Part shown: positions 1 through 7,921 of the stretch, piece by piece
Layout of the letters: each line of letters begins with the position of its first letter
Numbering within the stretch: position 1 is the stretch's first letter
Assembly: GCA_026126065.1 (NCBI GenBank)
Contig: JAHCJY010000003.1
Coordinates: forward strand, 124,001-188,000
DNA from: Bauldia sp.
GTDB taxonomy: Bacteria; Pseudomonadota; Alphaproteobacteria; Rhizobiales; Kaistiaceae
Reading direction: 5' to 3'
DNA: 64,000 nt
Translations under genes and position numbers: made by a program
The notes under the pieces: generated by a model
What the model saw: the letters and a program-made list of their open reading frames with translations, nothing else
Told to the model about the DNA's origin: nothing
The model's database searches: none

Positions 1-554
1 TCGTTCCAGATTTCCTCCGCCGTCGTGCGGCGGTGGATTTCCGGGTTGGCGGGGTTCGCGAATTGCTGCGGGATCACCGCGTCGCCGATCTCGGCGCGCA
101 GTTCCTCGGCCTTCGCCATTGCACCGCGCATTCCCTTCGGGCCTTCCGTCAGCACGAGTTCGGCGCCGAGGATCAGCAGCATCTTGCGCCGTTCGATCGA
201 CATCGTCTCGGGCATCACGAGGATGAGGCGGTAGCCTCGTGCGGCGGCGACGAAGGCCAGCGCGATCCCGGTGTTGCCCGAGGTGGGCTCGATCAGCGTT
301 GTGAAGCCCGGGCGGATGCGCCCCTCGGCCTCCAGCGCATCGATCATCGCCACGCCGATGCGGTCCTTGACGCTGCCGATCGGGTTGAAGAATTCGAGCT
401 TGGCGAGAAGGTTTGCGCCGACCTCGTGCTTCTTCGCGATCCGGTCGAGGCGCACGAGCGGCGTGTCGCCCACGGTCTCGGTGATCGACTCGTAGATCCG
501 ACCCCGGCCCGGCTTCTTCTGGTCGTTCCGTCCTGTTGGTCCGCCCTGCAGCAT
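1..554 (-). CDS. cysK: Cysteine synthase A (O-acetylserine sulfhydrylase), N-terminal part
   Basis: A PLP enzyme that makes L-cysteine from O-acetylserine and sulfide in the cytoplasm. About 184 residues are visible; the C-terminal part lies beyond the left edge. After an extension of about 19 residues the sequence follows the family ([16 protein letters not shown]). The PLP lysine is K63 in SVKDR, and the substrate loop TSGNTG is at residues 91-96. The ATG at 554 is the first start of the frame. The gene lies 44 bp downstream of dut on the same strand and may be cotranscribed with it. Identity is confident; only the missing C-terminus is unknown. Confidence 0.93.
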   Translation of the reverse strand, partial: MLQGGPTGRNDQKKPGRGRIYESITETVGDTPLVRLDRIAKKHEVGANLLAKLEFFNPIGSVKDRIGVAMIDALEAEGRIRPGFTTLIEPTSGNTGIALAFVAAARGYRLILVMPETMSIERRKMLLILGAELVLTEGPKGMRGAMAKAEELRAEIGDAVIPQQFANPANPEIHRRTTAEEIWN

Positions 555-598
555 GGCTGTCTCCTTCGCGAGGCCAAGAGATTAGCGCGAAACGGCCG

Positions 599-1057
599 TC
601 AGGTCGTCCCGGTCGACCCGAAGCCGCCCGCGCCGCGCTCGGTACCCGCAACGGTGTCGACCTCGACGATGCCGACGTGCAGCACGGGCGCCACGACGAG
701 TTGGGCGATCCGCATGCCCCGCCGGATGATCACCGGCTGGTCGCCGAGGTTGACGAGGAGAACCTTCACCTCGCCGCGATAGTCGGCGTCGATGGTTCCG
801 GGCGTGTTGAGGACGGTGAGCCCGTGCTCGAGAGCAAGACCCGAGCGGGGACGGATCTGCGCCTCCGTGCCCTCCGGCAGTTCGATGACGAGGCCCGTGC
901 CGATCAGGCGCCGCTCACGCGCGGCGATCGTCACAGGCTCGCGCGCCGGCACGGCCGCACAGAGGTCGAGGCCGGCCGAGCCCGGCGTCCTGTAGGCAGG
1001 CAATGGCAGGTCGGCCGCCGCGGGGAGGCGGCGAATCCTGAGGAGCGACAGATTCAT
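599..1057 (-). CDS. dut: dUTP diphosphatase (dUTPase)
   Basis: Hydrolyses dUTP to dUMP and diphosphate, keeping uracil out of DNA and supplying dUMP for thymidylate synthesis. The protein is 152 aa, normal for trimeric dUTPases. Conserved motifs are visible: AGLDLCAA near the N-terminus, RSGLALEHG, the uridine-binding [13 protein letters not shown], and the C-terminal glycine-rich [10 protein letters not shown] lid. The ATG at 1057 was chosen because it overlaps the coaBC stop in an ATGA junction, implying translational coupling. An open frame continues far upstream but is only the antisense of coaBC. coaBC-dut adjacency is standard in alphaproteobacteria. Confidence 0.97.
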   Translation of the reverse strand: MNLSLLRIRRLPAAADLPLPAYRTPGSAGLDLCAAVPAREPVTIAARERRLIGTGLVIELPEGTEAQIRPRSGLALEHGLTVLNTPGTIDADYRGEVKVLLVNLGDQPVIIRRGMRIAQLVVAPVLHVGIVEVDTVAGTERGAGGFGSTGTT

Positions 1058-2289
1058 TCTGCAGCAGTCCGGCGCTGGGAGAGGGCCTCGGCGATGCGGC
1101 CCACCAGACGGGCCGCCACCGTACCCTTGCCGGACCTGGGCCAACTCTCGACGCCGTCGGCCGTAACCACGTGCACGGTGTTGTCGTCGCCGCCCATCAC
1201 GCCGGTGCCGGACGATACGTCGTTGGCGACGATCCAGTCCGCACCCTTGGCAGCGAGTTTGGCGCGGGCGTTGGCGATCAGGTCGTCCGTCTCGGCGGCG
1301 AAGCCGATAACAAGGGCCGGCCGGAGCGTTCCGTGCCGCGCGATCGTGGCGAGGATGTCCGGATTTGCCACCAGGTCCAGGCGCGGCGGTTCGCCAGCGG
1401 CCTTCTTGATCTTGCGGCCTTTCGGGGTGGCGGCGCGCCAGTCCGCCACGGCGGCTGCCATGACGGCGACGTCGGCCGGCAGCACCGCCAGTGCTGCGGC
1501 AAGCATCTCCGCCGCCGTCTCGACGCGGACGACCGTGACGCCCGCGGGGTCGGCGAGAGCGACCGGGCCCGCGACCAGCGTCACGATGGCGCCAGCAGCG
1601 GCCGCCGCCTCGGCGATGGCAAAGCCCTGCTTCCCGGACGAGCGGTTGGCGATGTAGCGGACCGGATCGAGCGGCTCGTGCGTCGGCCCCGCGGTGACGA
1701 TCATGCGTATCCCGGCCAGCGGCCCCTGTCCCGGCGCCGCGCCGCCGAGGATCGCCTCGACGGCGGCGACGATGTCCGCGGGCTCGCTCATCCGACCAAG
1801 GCCAGCCTCGCCGCTTTCTGCCATCTCGCCGCGCGCAGGCCCGACGAAGCGGGCGCCGTCGTCGCGGAGACGCGCAACGTTCCGTTGCGTGGCGGGGTTG
1901 GCCCACATCGCCGGGTTCATGGCGGGCGCGAACAGGACAGGGGCGCGGGTCGCCAGCAGGACCGCGGTGGCAAGGTCCGGTGCAAAGCCGCCGGCGACCT
2001 TCGCCATCATGTCGGCACTTGCCGGCGCAACGAGCACGAGGTCGGCCTCGCGCGCGAGGCGGATGTGGCCGACATCGTGCTCGTCGTTCCGGTCGAACAG
2101 GTCCGAGAACACCTTCCCGCCGGCGATCGTGCCGACCGAGAGCGGCGTCACGAACGCTTCCGCCGCCTTCGTCATCACCGGCCGCACCACCGCGCCGTGC
2201 TCTCGCAGCCGCCGGATCAGTTCCAGCGATTTATAGGCGGCGATGCCGCCTGAAATGACGAGAAGGATGGTCCGGCCGGACAGGGTCAT
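1054..2289 (-). CDS. coaBC: Bifunctional phosphopantothenoylcysteine decarboxylase / phosphopantothenate-cysteine ligase
   Basis: Catalyses two steps of CoA synthesis: ligation of cysteine to 4'-phosphopantothenate, then FMN-dependent decarboxylation to 4'-phosphopantetheine. The 411 aa are full length. The N-terminal CoaC domain shows the flavoprotein motif SGGIAAYKS, the active-site histidine H75 and the PAMNPAMW motif. The C-terminal CoaB domain shows [15 protein letters not shown] and KIKK. At the position of the E. coli catalytic Cys158 the protein has Ser159 ([11 protein letters not shown]), discussed in the findings. It overlaps dut by 4 bp and starts 10 bp after the inserted fitB gene. 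Confidence 0.96.
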   Translation of the reverse strand: MTLSGRTILLVISGGIAAYKSLELIRRLREHGAVVRPVMTKAAEAFVTPLSVGTIAGGKVFSDLFDRNDEHDVGHIRLAREADLVLVAPASADMMAKVAGGFAPDLATAVLLATRAPVLFAPAMNPAMWANPATQRNVARLRDDGARFVGPARGEMAESGEAGLGRMSEPADIVAAVEAILGGAAPGQGPLAGIRMIVTAGPTHEPLDPVRYIANRSSGKQGFAIAEAAAAAGAIVTLVAGPVALADPAGVTVVRVETAAEMLAAALAVLPADVAVMAAAVADWRAATPKGRKIKKAAGEPPRLDLVANPDILATIARHGTLRPALVIGFAAETDDLIANARAKLAAKGADWIVANDVSSGTGVMGGDDNTVHVVTADGVESWPRSGKGTVAARLVGRIAEALSQRRTAAE

Positions 2290-2299
2290 CGAGGTGCGA

Positions 2300-2734
2300 T
2301 CATGGGCTTCGGGCGGTCCAGGGGTCGACCATTTCTACCCCACATTCCTGAAAATCCATGACGTTCCGCGTCGCGACAGCCATGCCGGCGACGCGGGCGA
2401 TGGCGGCGATCTGGAGATCGAAGGGATCGCTGGTCGGCATACCGGTGCGACGCCGTCGAGCGACGATCTTGCCGAATGCCCTCGCAGCATCCGGGCCGAA
2501 CGGCAGGATTCGGCCTTCGAACCGGGTGAGGAGGATCCCGATCCCGGCCTCCAACGCGTGCTTGCGTGCGCCGTCCGGAAGGACCTCCACGCCGGCCCGG
2601 AGCTCCGCGATAGCCGGGGTCGTTGTGACGAGGGTGGAGAGGGCGCGCGCACGAAACCAGCTCGCCACCACAGGCGATCGGGTCGGGCCGCCCTTTATCA
2701 ATTCAGAGAGAACGTTGGTATCGAGGATGATCAC
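2300..2734 (-). CDS. FitB/VapC-like PIN-domain toxin (type II toxin-antitoxin ribonuclease)
   Basis: A 144-aa single PIN domain, expected to be a metal-dependent endoribonuclease held inactive by the adjacent antitoxin. The acidic catalytic residues are placed as in FitB/VapC proteins: D5 in LDTN, E44 in AIAEL, D103 and D106 in TSDPFD, with a C-terminal ATRNVMDF strand (D127). The start is GTG at 2734, overlapping the antitoxin stop by one base (TAGTG), so the pair is translationally coupled. It sits inside the otherwise conserved ubiB-coaBC junction, suggesting a later insertion. The RNA target cannot be read from the sequence. Confidence 0.9.
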   Translation of the reverse strand: MIILDTNVLSELIKGGPTRSPVVASWFRARALSTLVTTTPAIAELRAGVEVLPDGARKHALEAGIGILLTRFEGRILPFGPDAARAFGKIVARRRRTGMPTSDPFDLQIAAIARVAGMAVATRNVMDFQECGVEMVDPWTARSP

Positions 2735-3027
2735 TACCGACCCGGCCCCGGTCCGTCGTCGGGATCGATCGGAAAGGTGCTGAAGTCCGGCGGTGTCCAG
2801 TCGCTCTCACGGGGTGGCAACTCGAGGTCGACGCCTTCGACCTCTTCGAAGACCGCATCGATCTCGCCGAAGAACTGCTCCCAGGTCTTCGGCTCCGCGT
2901 TCTCGTTGACGGCCTCCCTGAGGATGCGTCGCACTTCTTCCTCGAGCGAAACGCCCTTCGTTGCGGCCCGCACGCGGAGCCGCTGTTTGGTGTCGTCGTC
3001 GAGACCGCGGACGGTCAGGCTTGCCAT
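2734..3027 (-). CDS. FitA-like ribbon-helix-helix antitoxin
   Basis: A 97-aa antitoxin whose N-terminus reads as a FitA-type DNA-binding domain (ASLTVRGLDDDTKQRLRVRA, then SLEEEVRRILREA). The acidic, proline-rich C-terminal half is the expected toxin-binding tail. FitA-type antitoxins bind inverted repeats in their own promoter and repress the operon as a complex with the toxin. The 100-bp gap upstream carries two 25-bp direct repeats, each with internal dyad symmetry, which fits this role. The toxin gene follows with a one-base overlap. Confidence 0.9.
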   Translation of the reverse strand: MASLTVRGLDDDTKQRLRVRAATKGVSLEEEVRRILREAVNENAEPKTWEQFFGEIDAVFEEVEGVDLELPPRESDWTPPDFSTFPIDPDDGPGPGR

Positions 3028-3069
3028 GCTGCGCTCCTTTCCGGACGAAGCTAAGTCACATGGGGCGTT

Positions 3070-3121
3070 GACTGCAATGACATCGCTGCAATCAACGACT
3101 GCACTGACTGCGCTGCAATCA
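3070..3121 (-). promoter_or_regulatory. Candidate FitA operator: two 25-bp repeats with internal dyads
   Basis: Two direct copies, 3070-3094 and 3097-3121, match at 22 of 25 positions and are separated by 2 bp (27-bp period). Each copy has the form GACTGCA-N11-TGCAATC, an inverted repeat with one mismatch. They lie between the ubiB stop and the fitA start. The layout resembles FitAB operators, which carry spaced inverted repeats, so autoregulation is the likely function. This is inference from position and symmetry. Confidence 0.6.
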
Positions 3122-3127
3122 GTGCAA

Positions 3128-4705
3128 TTACGTCACCAGCGCGACGAATATCCCCACCAGCGCGGCGACCCCGATCAGTATCGCAAAGCGCTCCGACCGG
3201 GTCCGCCTCGCGGTCGCCGCGGCGATCTGCGCCACCGTGTCCGGGTCGAGCCGGAAGCCCCGCCGGCTGGTCTCCGCGATGCCGCGAGTGATGTCGCCGG
3301 CCCGCTCGCCCAGCTCCGGAAGCACTGCGACGAGTCGGCGGAGCCATTGCGCTCCGGCCAGCGCCTCGTCCACGAGCCCCAGCGGACCCATGTGGCGGGC
3401 CACCCATTCCGTGAGGATCGGCTCCGAGGTCGCCCACATGTCGAAGTCGGGATCGAGCGAGCGCGCGACGCCCTCCACCACCATCATCGTCTTCTGGAGG
3501 AGGAGGAGTTCCGTCCGCGTCTCCATGTCGAACATCTCGGTGACTTCGAGGAGCTGCGTCAGGACCCGCGCCATGGAGATGTCGCGCGCCGACTGGCCGT
3601 GGATCGGTTCGCCGATCGCCCGGAGCGCCTGGGCAAAGTCGTCGATGCTGTGGCGCGCGGGGACGTAGCCGGCCTCGCGGTGGACCTCGGCGATGCGGCG
3701 GTAGTCGCGCTTGACGAAGCCGTAGAGGATTTCCGCCAGAAACCGGCGCTCCGCGCGGCTGAGCCGGCCCATGATGCCGAAGTCGACCGCGACGATGTTG
3801 CCGGCGGGATCGACGAACAGGTTTCCCTGGTGGAGGTCGGCGTGGAAGAAGCCGTCGCGCAGCGCGTGGCGGAGGAAGATCTGCATCAGCCGCCGCGCCA
3901 GGGCCTTCAGGTCGTGCCCGGCGGCCTCGAGCGCCGCGACCTCCGACATCTTGATGCCGTCGATCCATTCTAGCGTCAGCACGTCCCGGTCCGAGCGCTG
4001 CCAGTCGACCTTCGGCACGCGAAAGCCGGCGTCGTTGCGCGCGTTCTCGGCAACCTCGGAGAGCGCGGCCGCCTCGAGCCGGAGGTCCATCTCCAGCATC
4101 ACCGAACGGGCGAGCCGGTCGACCACCGCGACCGGCTTCAAGCGTCGGGCGTTGCGATCGACGCGCTCGATGAAGCGTGCGCCGGAGAAGAACGTGGCCA
4201 GGTCGCGGTCGAGGCGGCGACGGATCCCGGGCCGCATCACCTTCACGGCCATGCGCCTCGTGACGCCGTCCGGACCGACGACCTCGGCCCTGTGCACCTG
4301 CGCGATCGACGCGGCGGCGAGGGGGGCGGAGAAGCTGGCGTAGAGCGCCTCAACCGGCTTGCCGAGGCAGCGCCGCACGACCTCCTTCGCTTCCTCCAGC
4401 GGGAACGGCGGTATCTCGTCCCGGAGGCGGCCGAGCCCGTCCGCGATTTCGGGGCCGACGAGATCGGGCCGCGTCGCCAGGAACTGGCCGAGCTTGACCC
4501 AGGACGGGCCAAGCTTGTTGAGCGCCGCCGTCAGGCGCTCCGCCTGGTCGCTGCGCGCGACGCGCCGTCGCTGGATGCGGCGGCCAAGGCGGATCGCCGT
4601 CCGCGGCAGCGGCGGCAGGTGATCCGGCTCGACGAGGCTGAAGGCGCCCTCGCGCGCGAGAATGAAGCCGGCGCGCGTCAGGCGGAGAAACGACCCCACT
4701 CCCAA
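3128..4705 (-). CDS. ubiB: UbiB-family protein (ABC1/ADCK atypical kinase), ubiquinone biosynthesis
   Basis: A 525-aa accessory protein of ubiquinone synthesis, membrane associated, with an atypical protein-kinase-like fold and ATPase activity known for the family. Visible motifs are the KxGQ signature (WVKLGQFLATRPD), the alanine-rich loop AAASIAQVH, the catalytic-loop-like HADLHQGNL and the metal-binding DFG. A hydrophobic helix near the C-terminus (FAILIGVAALVGIFVAL) should anchor it. The start is TTG at 4705 or GTG at 4699, in the same frame; both are just 3' of the ubiE stop, so the genes form one unit. Confidence 0.95.
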   Translation of the reverse strand: MGVGSFLRLTRAGFILAREGAFSLVEPDHLPPLPRTAIRLGRRIQRRRVARSDQAERLTAALNKLGPSWVKLGQFLATRPDLVGPEIADGLGRLRDEIPPFPLEEAKEVVRRCLGKPVEALYASFSAPLAAASIAQVHRAEVVGPDGVTRRMAVKVMRPGIRRRLDRDLATFFSGARFIERVDRNARRLKPVAVVDRLARSVMLEMDLRLEAAALSEVAENARNDAGFRVPKVDWQRSDRDVLTLEWIDGIKMSEVAALEAAGHDLKALARRLMQIFLRHALRDGFFHADLHQGNLFVDPAGNIVAVDFGIMGRLSRAERRFLAEILYGFVKRDYRRIAEVHREAGYVPARHSIDDFAQALRAIGEPIHGQSARDISMARVLTQLLEVTEMFDMETRTELLLLQKTMMVVEGVARSLDPDFDMWATSEPILTEWVARHMGPLGLVDEALAGAQWLRRLVAVLPELGERAGDITRGIAETSRRGFRLDPDTVAQIAAATARRTRSERFAILIGVAALVGIFVALVT

Positions 4706-4709
4706 GGCG

Positions 4710-5489
4710 TCAGAGCCTCCAGCCGGAATGGATGGCGGCGATCCCGCCCGACAGCATGCGGTGCTCCACCCGGCCGAACCCCGCGATGCGGATCATTTCG
4801 GCGAAACGGTCGGGCGGCGGGAAGCGGCGGATCGATTCAACGAGATACCGGTAGGGCTCGTCGTCGCCGACGATGAGCGCGCCGAGCCGCGGGATGACCT
4901 TGAAGGAGAAGGTGTCATAGACCCAGTCGAGGCCAGCGACATCGACGGTCGAGAACTCGAGGACGAGCAACCGGCCGCCCGGCCGCAGCACGCGGTATGC
5001 CTCGCGCAGCGCCTTTGGGATATCGGGCACGTTGCGGATGCCGAACGCGATCGTCACGGCATCAAAGCCGCCATCGGGCAGCGGCAGGGCTTCCGCGTTG
5101 CCCTCGACAAAGGAGACCTTCGCGGACAGGCCGCGCGTCTCGGCGCGCTCGCGGCCGACGTCCAGCATGGCCGCATTGATGTCGCAGACGGTCACCATGG
5201 CTGTCGGCGAGCGCCGGGCGATCCGGAAGGCTACGTCACCCGTGCCGCCGGCGATATCGAGGACGCGGAACGGCCTCGCGCCGGTCCGCGGCGGGGCGAG
5301 CCAGTCGACCAGCGCCCGCTTCCATAGCCGGTGAAGCCCGCCTGACATGAGGTCGTTCATCAGGTCGTAGCGATCGGCGACGCGGTCGAAGACCGCGTTG
5401 ACGAGACCCTGCTTCTCGCTCCGGTCGATCTTCCGGAAGCCGAAGCTGGCGGCAGCGCCGTCGGAATCGGCGCTCGACTCTGTGGTCAT
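4710..5489 (-). CDS. ubiE: Bifunctional demethylmenaquinone / 2-methoxy-6-polyprenyl-1,4-benzoquinol methyltransferase
   Basis: A SAM-dependent C-methyltransferase of ubiquinone (and, where present, menaquinone) synthesis. The 259-aa protein begins at ATG 5489; the frame stays open upstream only as antisense of mutM. Diagnostic segments are [39 protein letters not shown], the SAM-binding [16 protein letters not shown] and the post-motif FGIRNVPD. It is divergent from mutM across a 132-bp spacer that should hold both promoters, and is followed 4 bp later by ubiB. Confidence 0.97.
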   Translation of the reverse strand: MTTESSADSDGAAASFGFRKIDRSEKQGLVNAVFDRVADRYDLMNDLMSGGLHRLWKRALVDWLAPPRTGARPFRVLDIAGGTGDVAFRIARRSPTAMVTVCDINAAMLDVGRERAETRGLSAKVSFVEGNAEALPLPDGGFDAVTIAFGIRNVPDIPKALREAYRVLRPGGRLLVLEFSTVDVAGLDWVYDTFSFKVIPRLGALIVGDDEPYRYLVESIRRFPPPDRFAEMIRIAGFGRVEHRMLSGGIAAIHSGWRL

Positions 5490-5621
5490 CCTCGTGCTCC
5501 GGGACCGCTGACCCGCTACAAAGGCAGCGCCGGCCTTGCCGGACCGCCGCGCCCGCGATGCCGGCGGACCATAGCGAACGCCCGATGGCGGCGCTACCTG
5601 AGGGGACGCCGAGAAGGTCGC

Positions 5622-6503
5622 ATGCCGGAACTGCCCGAAGTCGAGACGGTTCGCCGTGGCCTCGCGCCCGCCATGGAAGGAAAGGCCTTCGCGAAGGTCG
5701 AACTCCGCCGCAAGGATCTCCGCCGCCCCTTCCCGAAGGGCCTTGCCGCGGCGATCACCGGCCGGACGGTGCTCGCGCTGCGCCGCCGGGCAAAATACCT
5801 CGTCGCCGATCTCTCGGGCGGCAACAGCCTGGTGATGCATCTCGGCATGTCCGGCTCGTTCCGGATCGACGAGGGCGCGGGCGCCGGCACGCCCGGCGTC
5901 TTCCGCTACGCCAGGAGCAATGACGCCGCGCACGACCACGCCGTCTTCACCATGGAGGGCGGTACCCGCATCACCTACAACGATCCGCGCCGTTTCGGCT
6001 CGATGGACCTCGTGCCGACCGAAGCGCTCGATGCCCGCCCGCCACTTGCGGGCCTCGGCCTCGAGCCGCTCGGCGGCGGGATGACGGCGCGGACGCTGTC
6101 GGGGCTCCTGGCCGGAAGAAGAACGCCGCTCAAGGCGGCGCTGCTCGACCAGCGGGTCGTTGCCGGGCTGGGCAACATCTATGTCTGCGAGGCGCTGTGG
6201 CGGAGCCACTTGTCGCCGCTGCGGCTGGCGGGGTCCGTCGCCGAGGCGGGCCGGGCGCCGTCCCCGTCGGTAAAGCGCCTTGCCGCAGCAATCCGGAACG
6301 TCCTGACGGAGGCGGTGGAAGCCGGCGGGTCGAGTCTGCGCAATTATGTCCGGGCCGATGGCTCGCTGGGCCTCTTCCAGCACCGCTTCGACGTCTATGA
6401 CCGCGAGGGCGAGGTCTGCCGCACGCGCGGCTGCGGCGGCGTTGTGGAGCGGGTGGTCCAGGCGGGCCGTTCGACCTTCTTCTGTTGCACCTGCCAGCGC
6501 TAA
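5622..6503 (+). CDS. mutM: Formamidopyrimidine-DNA glycosylase (8-oxoguanine repair)
   Basis: A bifunctional glycosylase/AP lyase that excises 8-oxoguanine and formamidopyrimidines. The 293 aa begin [14 protein letters not shown]; removal of Met exposes the catalytic Pro, followed by Glu. A conserved lysine (K58, in RRAKYL) and the NPRRFG-type loop (here [10 protein letters not shown]) are present. The C-terminal zinc finger reads CRTRGC...CCTCQR. The C-x4-C first half, rather than C-x2-C, appears typical of alphaproteobacterial members. The gene diverges from ubiE and precedes rpsT, an arrangement common in Hyphomicrobiales. Confidence 0.97.
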   Translation: MPELPEVETVRRGLAPAMEGKAFAKVELRRKDLRRPFPKGLAAAITGRTVLALRRRAKYLVADLSGGNSLVMHLGMSGSFRIDEGAGAGTPGVFRYARSNDAAHDHAVFTMEGGTRITYNDPRRFGSMDLVPTEALDARPPLAGLGLEPLGGGMTARTLSGLLAGRRTPLKAALLDQRVVAGLGNIYVCEALWRSHLSPLRLAGSVAEAGRAPSPSVKRLAAAIRNVLTEAVEAGGSSLRNYVRADGSLGLFQHRFDVYDREGEVCRTRGCGGVVERVVQAGRSTFFCCTCQR

Positions 6504-6521
6504 GGCCGCAGCACTGTTTCG

Positions 6522-6550
6522 TTGACGCAGGGACCGCGTTGCGACTATAA
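6522..6550 (+). promoter_or_regulatory. Sigma-70-type promoter of rpsT
   Basis: A -35 box TTGACG (6522-6527) is followed after exactly 17 bp by a -10 box CTATAA (6545-6550). It lies about 65 bp before the rpsT start and just after the mutM stop. It is one of the best promoter matches in the window, as expected for a strongly expressed ribosomal protein gene. Confidence 0.75.
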
Positions 6551-6614
6551 GGCCGGCAACCGCGGCGGCGGTTCGTTCTGCCGCCGCTCTTCATCCATTT
6601 CGCCAGGGTGGCCA

Positions 6615-6875
6615 ATGGCCAATACGTCTTCCGCCAAGAAGGCGACGCGCAAGATTGCCCGTCGCACCGTCATCAACAGGACGCGCCGCAGCCGCGTCGC
6701 CACGTTCCTCCGCAAGGTGGAAGAGGCGATCGCCTCGGGCAACAAGGAGACCGCGGCGACGTCGCTGCGGACCGCCGAGTCCGAGCTGATGCGCGCCGCC
6801 GGCAAGGGCGTCGTCCACGCCAACACCGCGTCGCGGAAAGTGTCGCGCCTGACGGCTCGCGTGAACGCGCTCTAG
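6615..6875 (+). CDS. rpsT: 30S ribosomal protein S20
   Basis: An 86-aa basic protein, start ATG at 6615, beginning [20 protein letters not shown], typical of bS20 (ANTxSAKKxxR). It binds 16S rRNA early in assembly of the small subunit. The frame extends upstream of 6615 but that part overlaps the promoter and does not resemble S20. The gene has its own promoter and is closed by a strong UUCG-loop terminator. rpsT immediately before the dnaA region is a known arrangement in Hyphomicrobiales. Confidence 0.97.
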   Translation: MANTSSAKKATRKIARRTVINRTRRSRVATFLRKVEEAIASGNKETAATSLRTAESELMRAAGKGVVHANTASRKVSRLTARVNAL

Positions 6876-6898
6876 CGCACCTTCCTTCCAGGCTTCAT

Positions 6899-6925
6899 AA
6901 AAGGGCGGCTTCGGCCGCCCTTTTT
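6899..6925 (+). terminator. Rho-independent terminator of rpsT
   Basis: A perfect 7-bp GC stem (GGGCGGC / GCCGCCC) closes a TTCG tetraloop and is followed by TTTTT; AAAA on the left flank pairs with the T tract, so it could also act on the opposite strand. It starts 24 bp after the rpsT stop. Confidence 0.9.
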
Positions 6926-7473
6926 CATTTGTCGGTTCGGTGAACCCACGATGACAGAATTTCCGTAGGCGGCTCATTGGATTGGCTCAGGGTGACGCCG
7001 TGGCGCTTCCCGAACATGGCAAATTCGATGTGACCAAAGCGCAACGCCTTTTCCCCAAAGCGGGATCGTCGCCAATGAAAGCGGCATGGTCGGGCAACTG
7101 ATTCCAACGGCGATCAAGGGCTTACCGAAGGGACGATTGCCGGGGTGCCCCACGGAACCCAAAAAAGGGGCACGAAGGGCATTGCAGCCCGCGTTGGCCG
7201 TGTACTAGGTTCACCTCAACGGGCCCGGCCGGGGCAGTTTTCAGTTGGGCCCGGGCACGTAGAAGACTGATGCGGCAAATTGGTTCTGTAATGCATAGTG
7301 GAATGTCATAGTTGTTCGCCAGCCAAAGCTGGCTGAGTTACATTTCCACTCGGGCGCTTTTTCTTTAGTCTGCTGTACGCCCGTTCCGACCTAAAACCTA
7401 TTCGAGTTTATGAACGTCCGGCGCGCCACCCGTTCTTCGGGAGGTTGGGCTCGTGCGTTCCGAGGGATCGTTC
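6926..7473. other. Gene-free stretch upstream of rhodanese-dnaA with several hairpins
   Basis: No convincing coding frame was seen here; the two minus-strand frames of about 60 codons resemble nothing known. The stretch is less GC-rich than its surroundings. Foldable elements are a 7-bp perfect stem 7220-7226/7247-7253 (CGGGCCC/GGGCCCG), a two-tier hairpin at 7297-7350, and a 6-bp stem 7351-7356/7378-7383 (CGGGCG/CGCCCG) enclosing a T-rich loop. No canonical DnaA box (TTATCCACA) was found on either strand, so an origin is not supported. It may hold an unrecognised small RNA or the leader of the rhodanese-dnaA transcript. Confidence 0.4.
7297..7350. ncRNA. Two-tier hairpin, possible small RNA or leader element
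   Basis: The outer stem pairs AGTGGAA (7297-7303) with TTCCACT (7344-7350) and continues with TGT/ACA after a one-base bulge. The inner stem is either GCCAGC/GCTGGC (7318-7323/7328-7333) or the overlapping CAGCCA/TGGCTG. A CTTTTTCTTT run follows at about 7357-7366. It matches no RNA family I recognise (not tmRNA, SRP RNA or RNase P). Strand and function are unknown. Confidence 0.3.
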
Positions 7474-7914
7474 ATGGTTCAGGGCGGCTCTTATGCCGGT
7501 GAAGTTTCCATCGAAGAGACCTGGGAGGCGCTCCGGACGTCCCCCGAGGCTGTGCTGATTGACGTGCGGACACAGGCCGAGTGGACCTATGTCGGCGTCC
7601 CGGCGCTCGACGCGATCGGCAAGGAGCCGGTGCTGATCGAGTGGCAGTCCTTCCCGTCGGGCGCCCGCGATACCGGGTTCGTCCAGCGGCTGGCGGATCA
7701 CCTGCAGGAGCTCGGGCTTTCGAACGACGCCCCGCTCTACTTCATCTGCCGCTCCGGCAGCCGCAGCCGCTCCGCAGCGGCGGCAATGGCCGCCGCGGGA
7801 TTTACGAAATGCTTCAACGTGACCCCCGGCTTCGAGGGGCCACTCGATCAGGATGGACACCGCAACGCCGTCTCCGGCTGGCGGATGTCCGGCCTTCCCT
7901 GGACGCAAAGCTGA
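7474..7914 (+). CDS. Rhodanese-like domain protein
   Basis: A 146-aa single-domain rhodanese, presumably a cytoplasmic sulfurtransferase. The domain shows LIDVRTQAEW and the active-site loop CRSGSRSRSAA, whose cysteine would carry the persulfide. The ATG at 7474 is preferred for the GAGGGA-like ribosome-binding site before it; a GTG at 7453 in the same frame would add 7 residues. Its stop is 7 bp before the dnaA start and the dnaA ribosome-binding site overlaps its end, so the two are very likely cotranscribed. The sulfur acceptor is unknown. Confidence 0.85.
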   Translation: MVQGGSYAGEVSIEETWEALRTSPEAVLIDVRTQAEWTYVGVPALDAIGKEPVLIEWQSFPSGARDTGFVQRLADHLQELGLSNDAPLYFICRSGSRSRSAAAAMAAAGFTKCFNVTPGFEGPLDQDGHRNAVSGWRMSGLPWTQS

Positions 7915-7921
7915 GGGAGTC

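Noticed and set aside
6925..7162. Two minus-strand frames of about 60 codons in the pre-dnaA region
   Set aside because: No good ribosome-binding site and no similarity to known proteins; they lie over the hairpin-rich non-coding stretch.
6926..7473. Chromosomal replication origin upstream of dnaA
   Set aside because: No canonical DnaA boxes were found on either strand and no AT-rich unwinding tract is obvious; in many alphaproteobacteria the origin is not next to dnaA.
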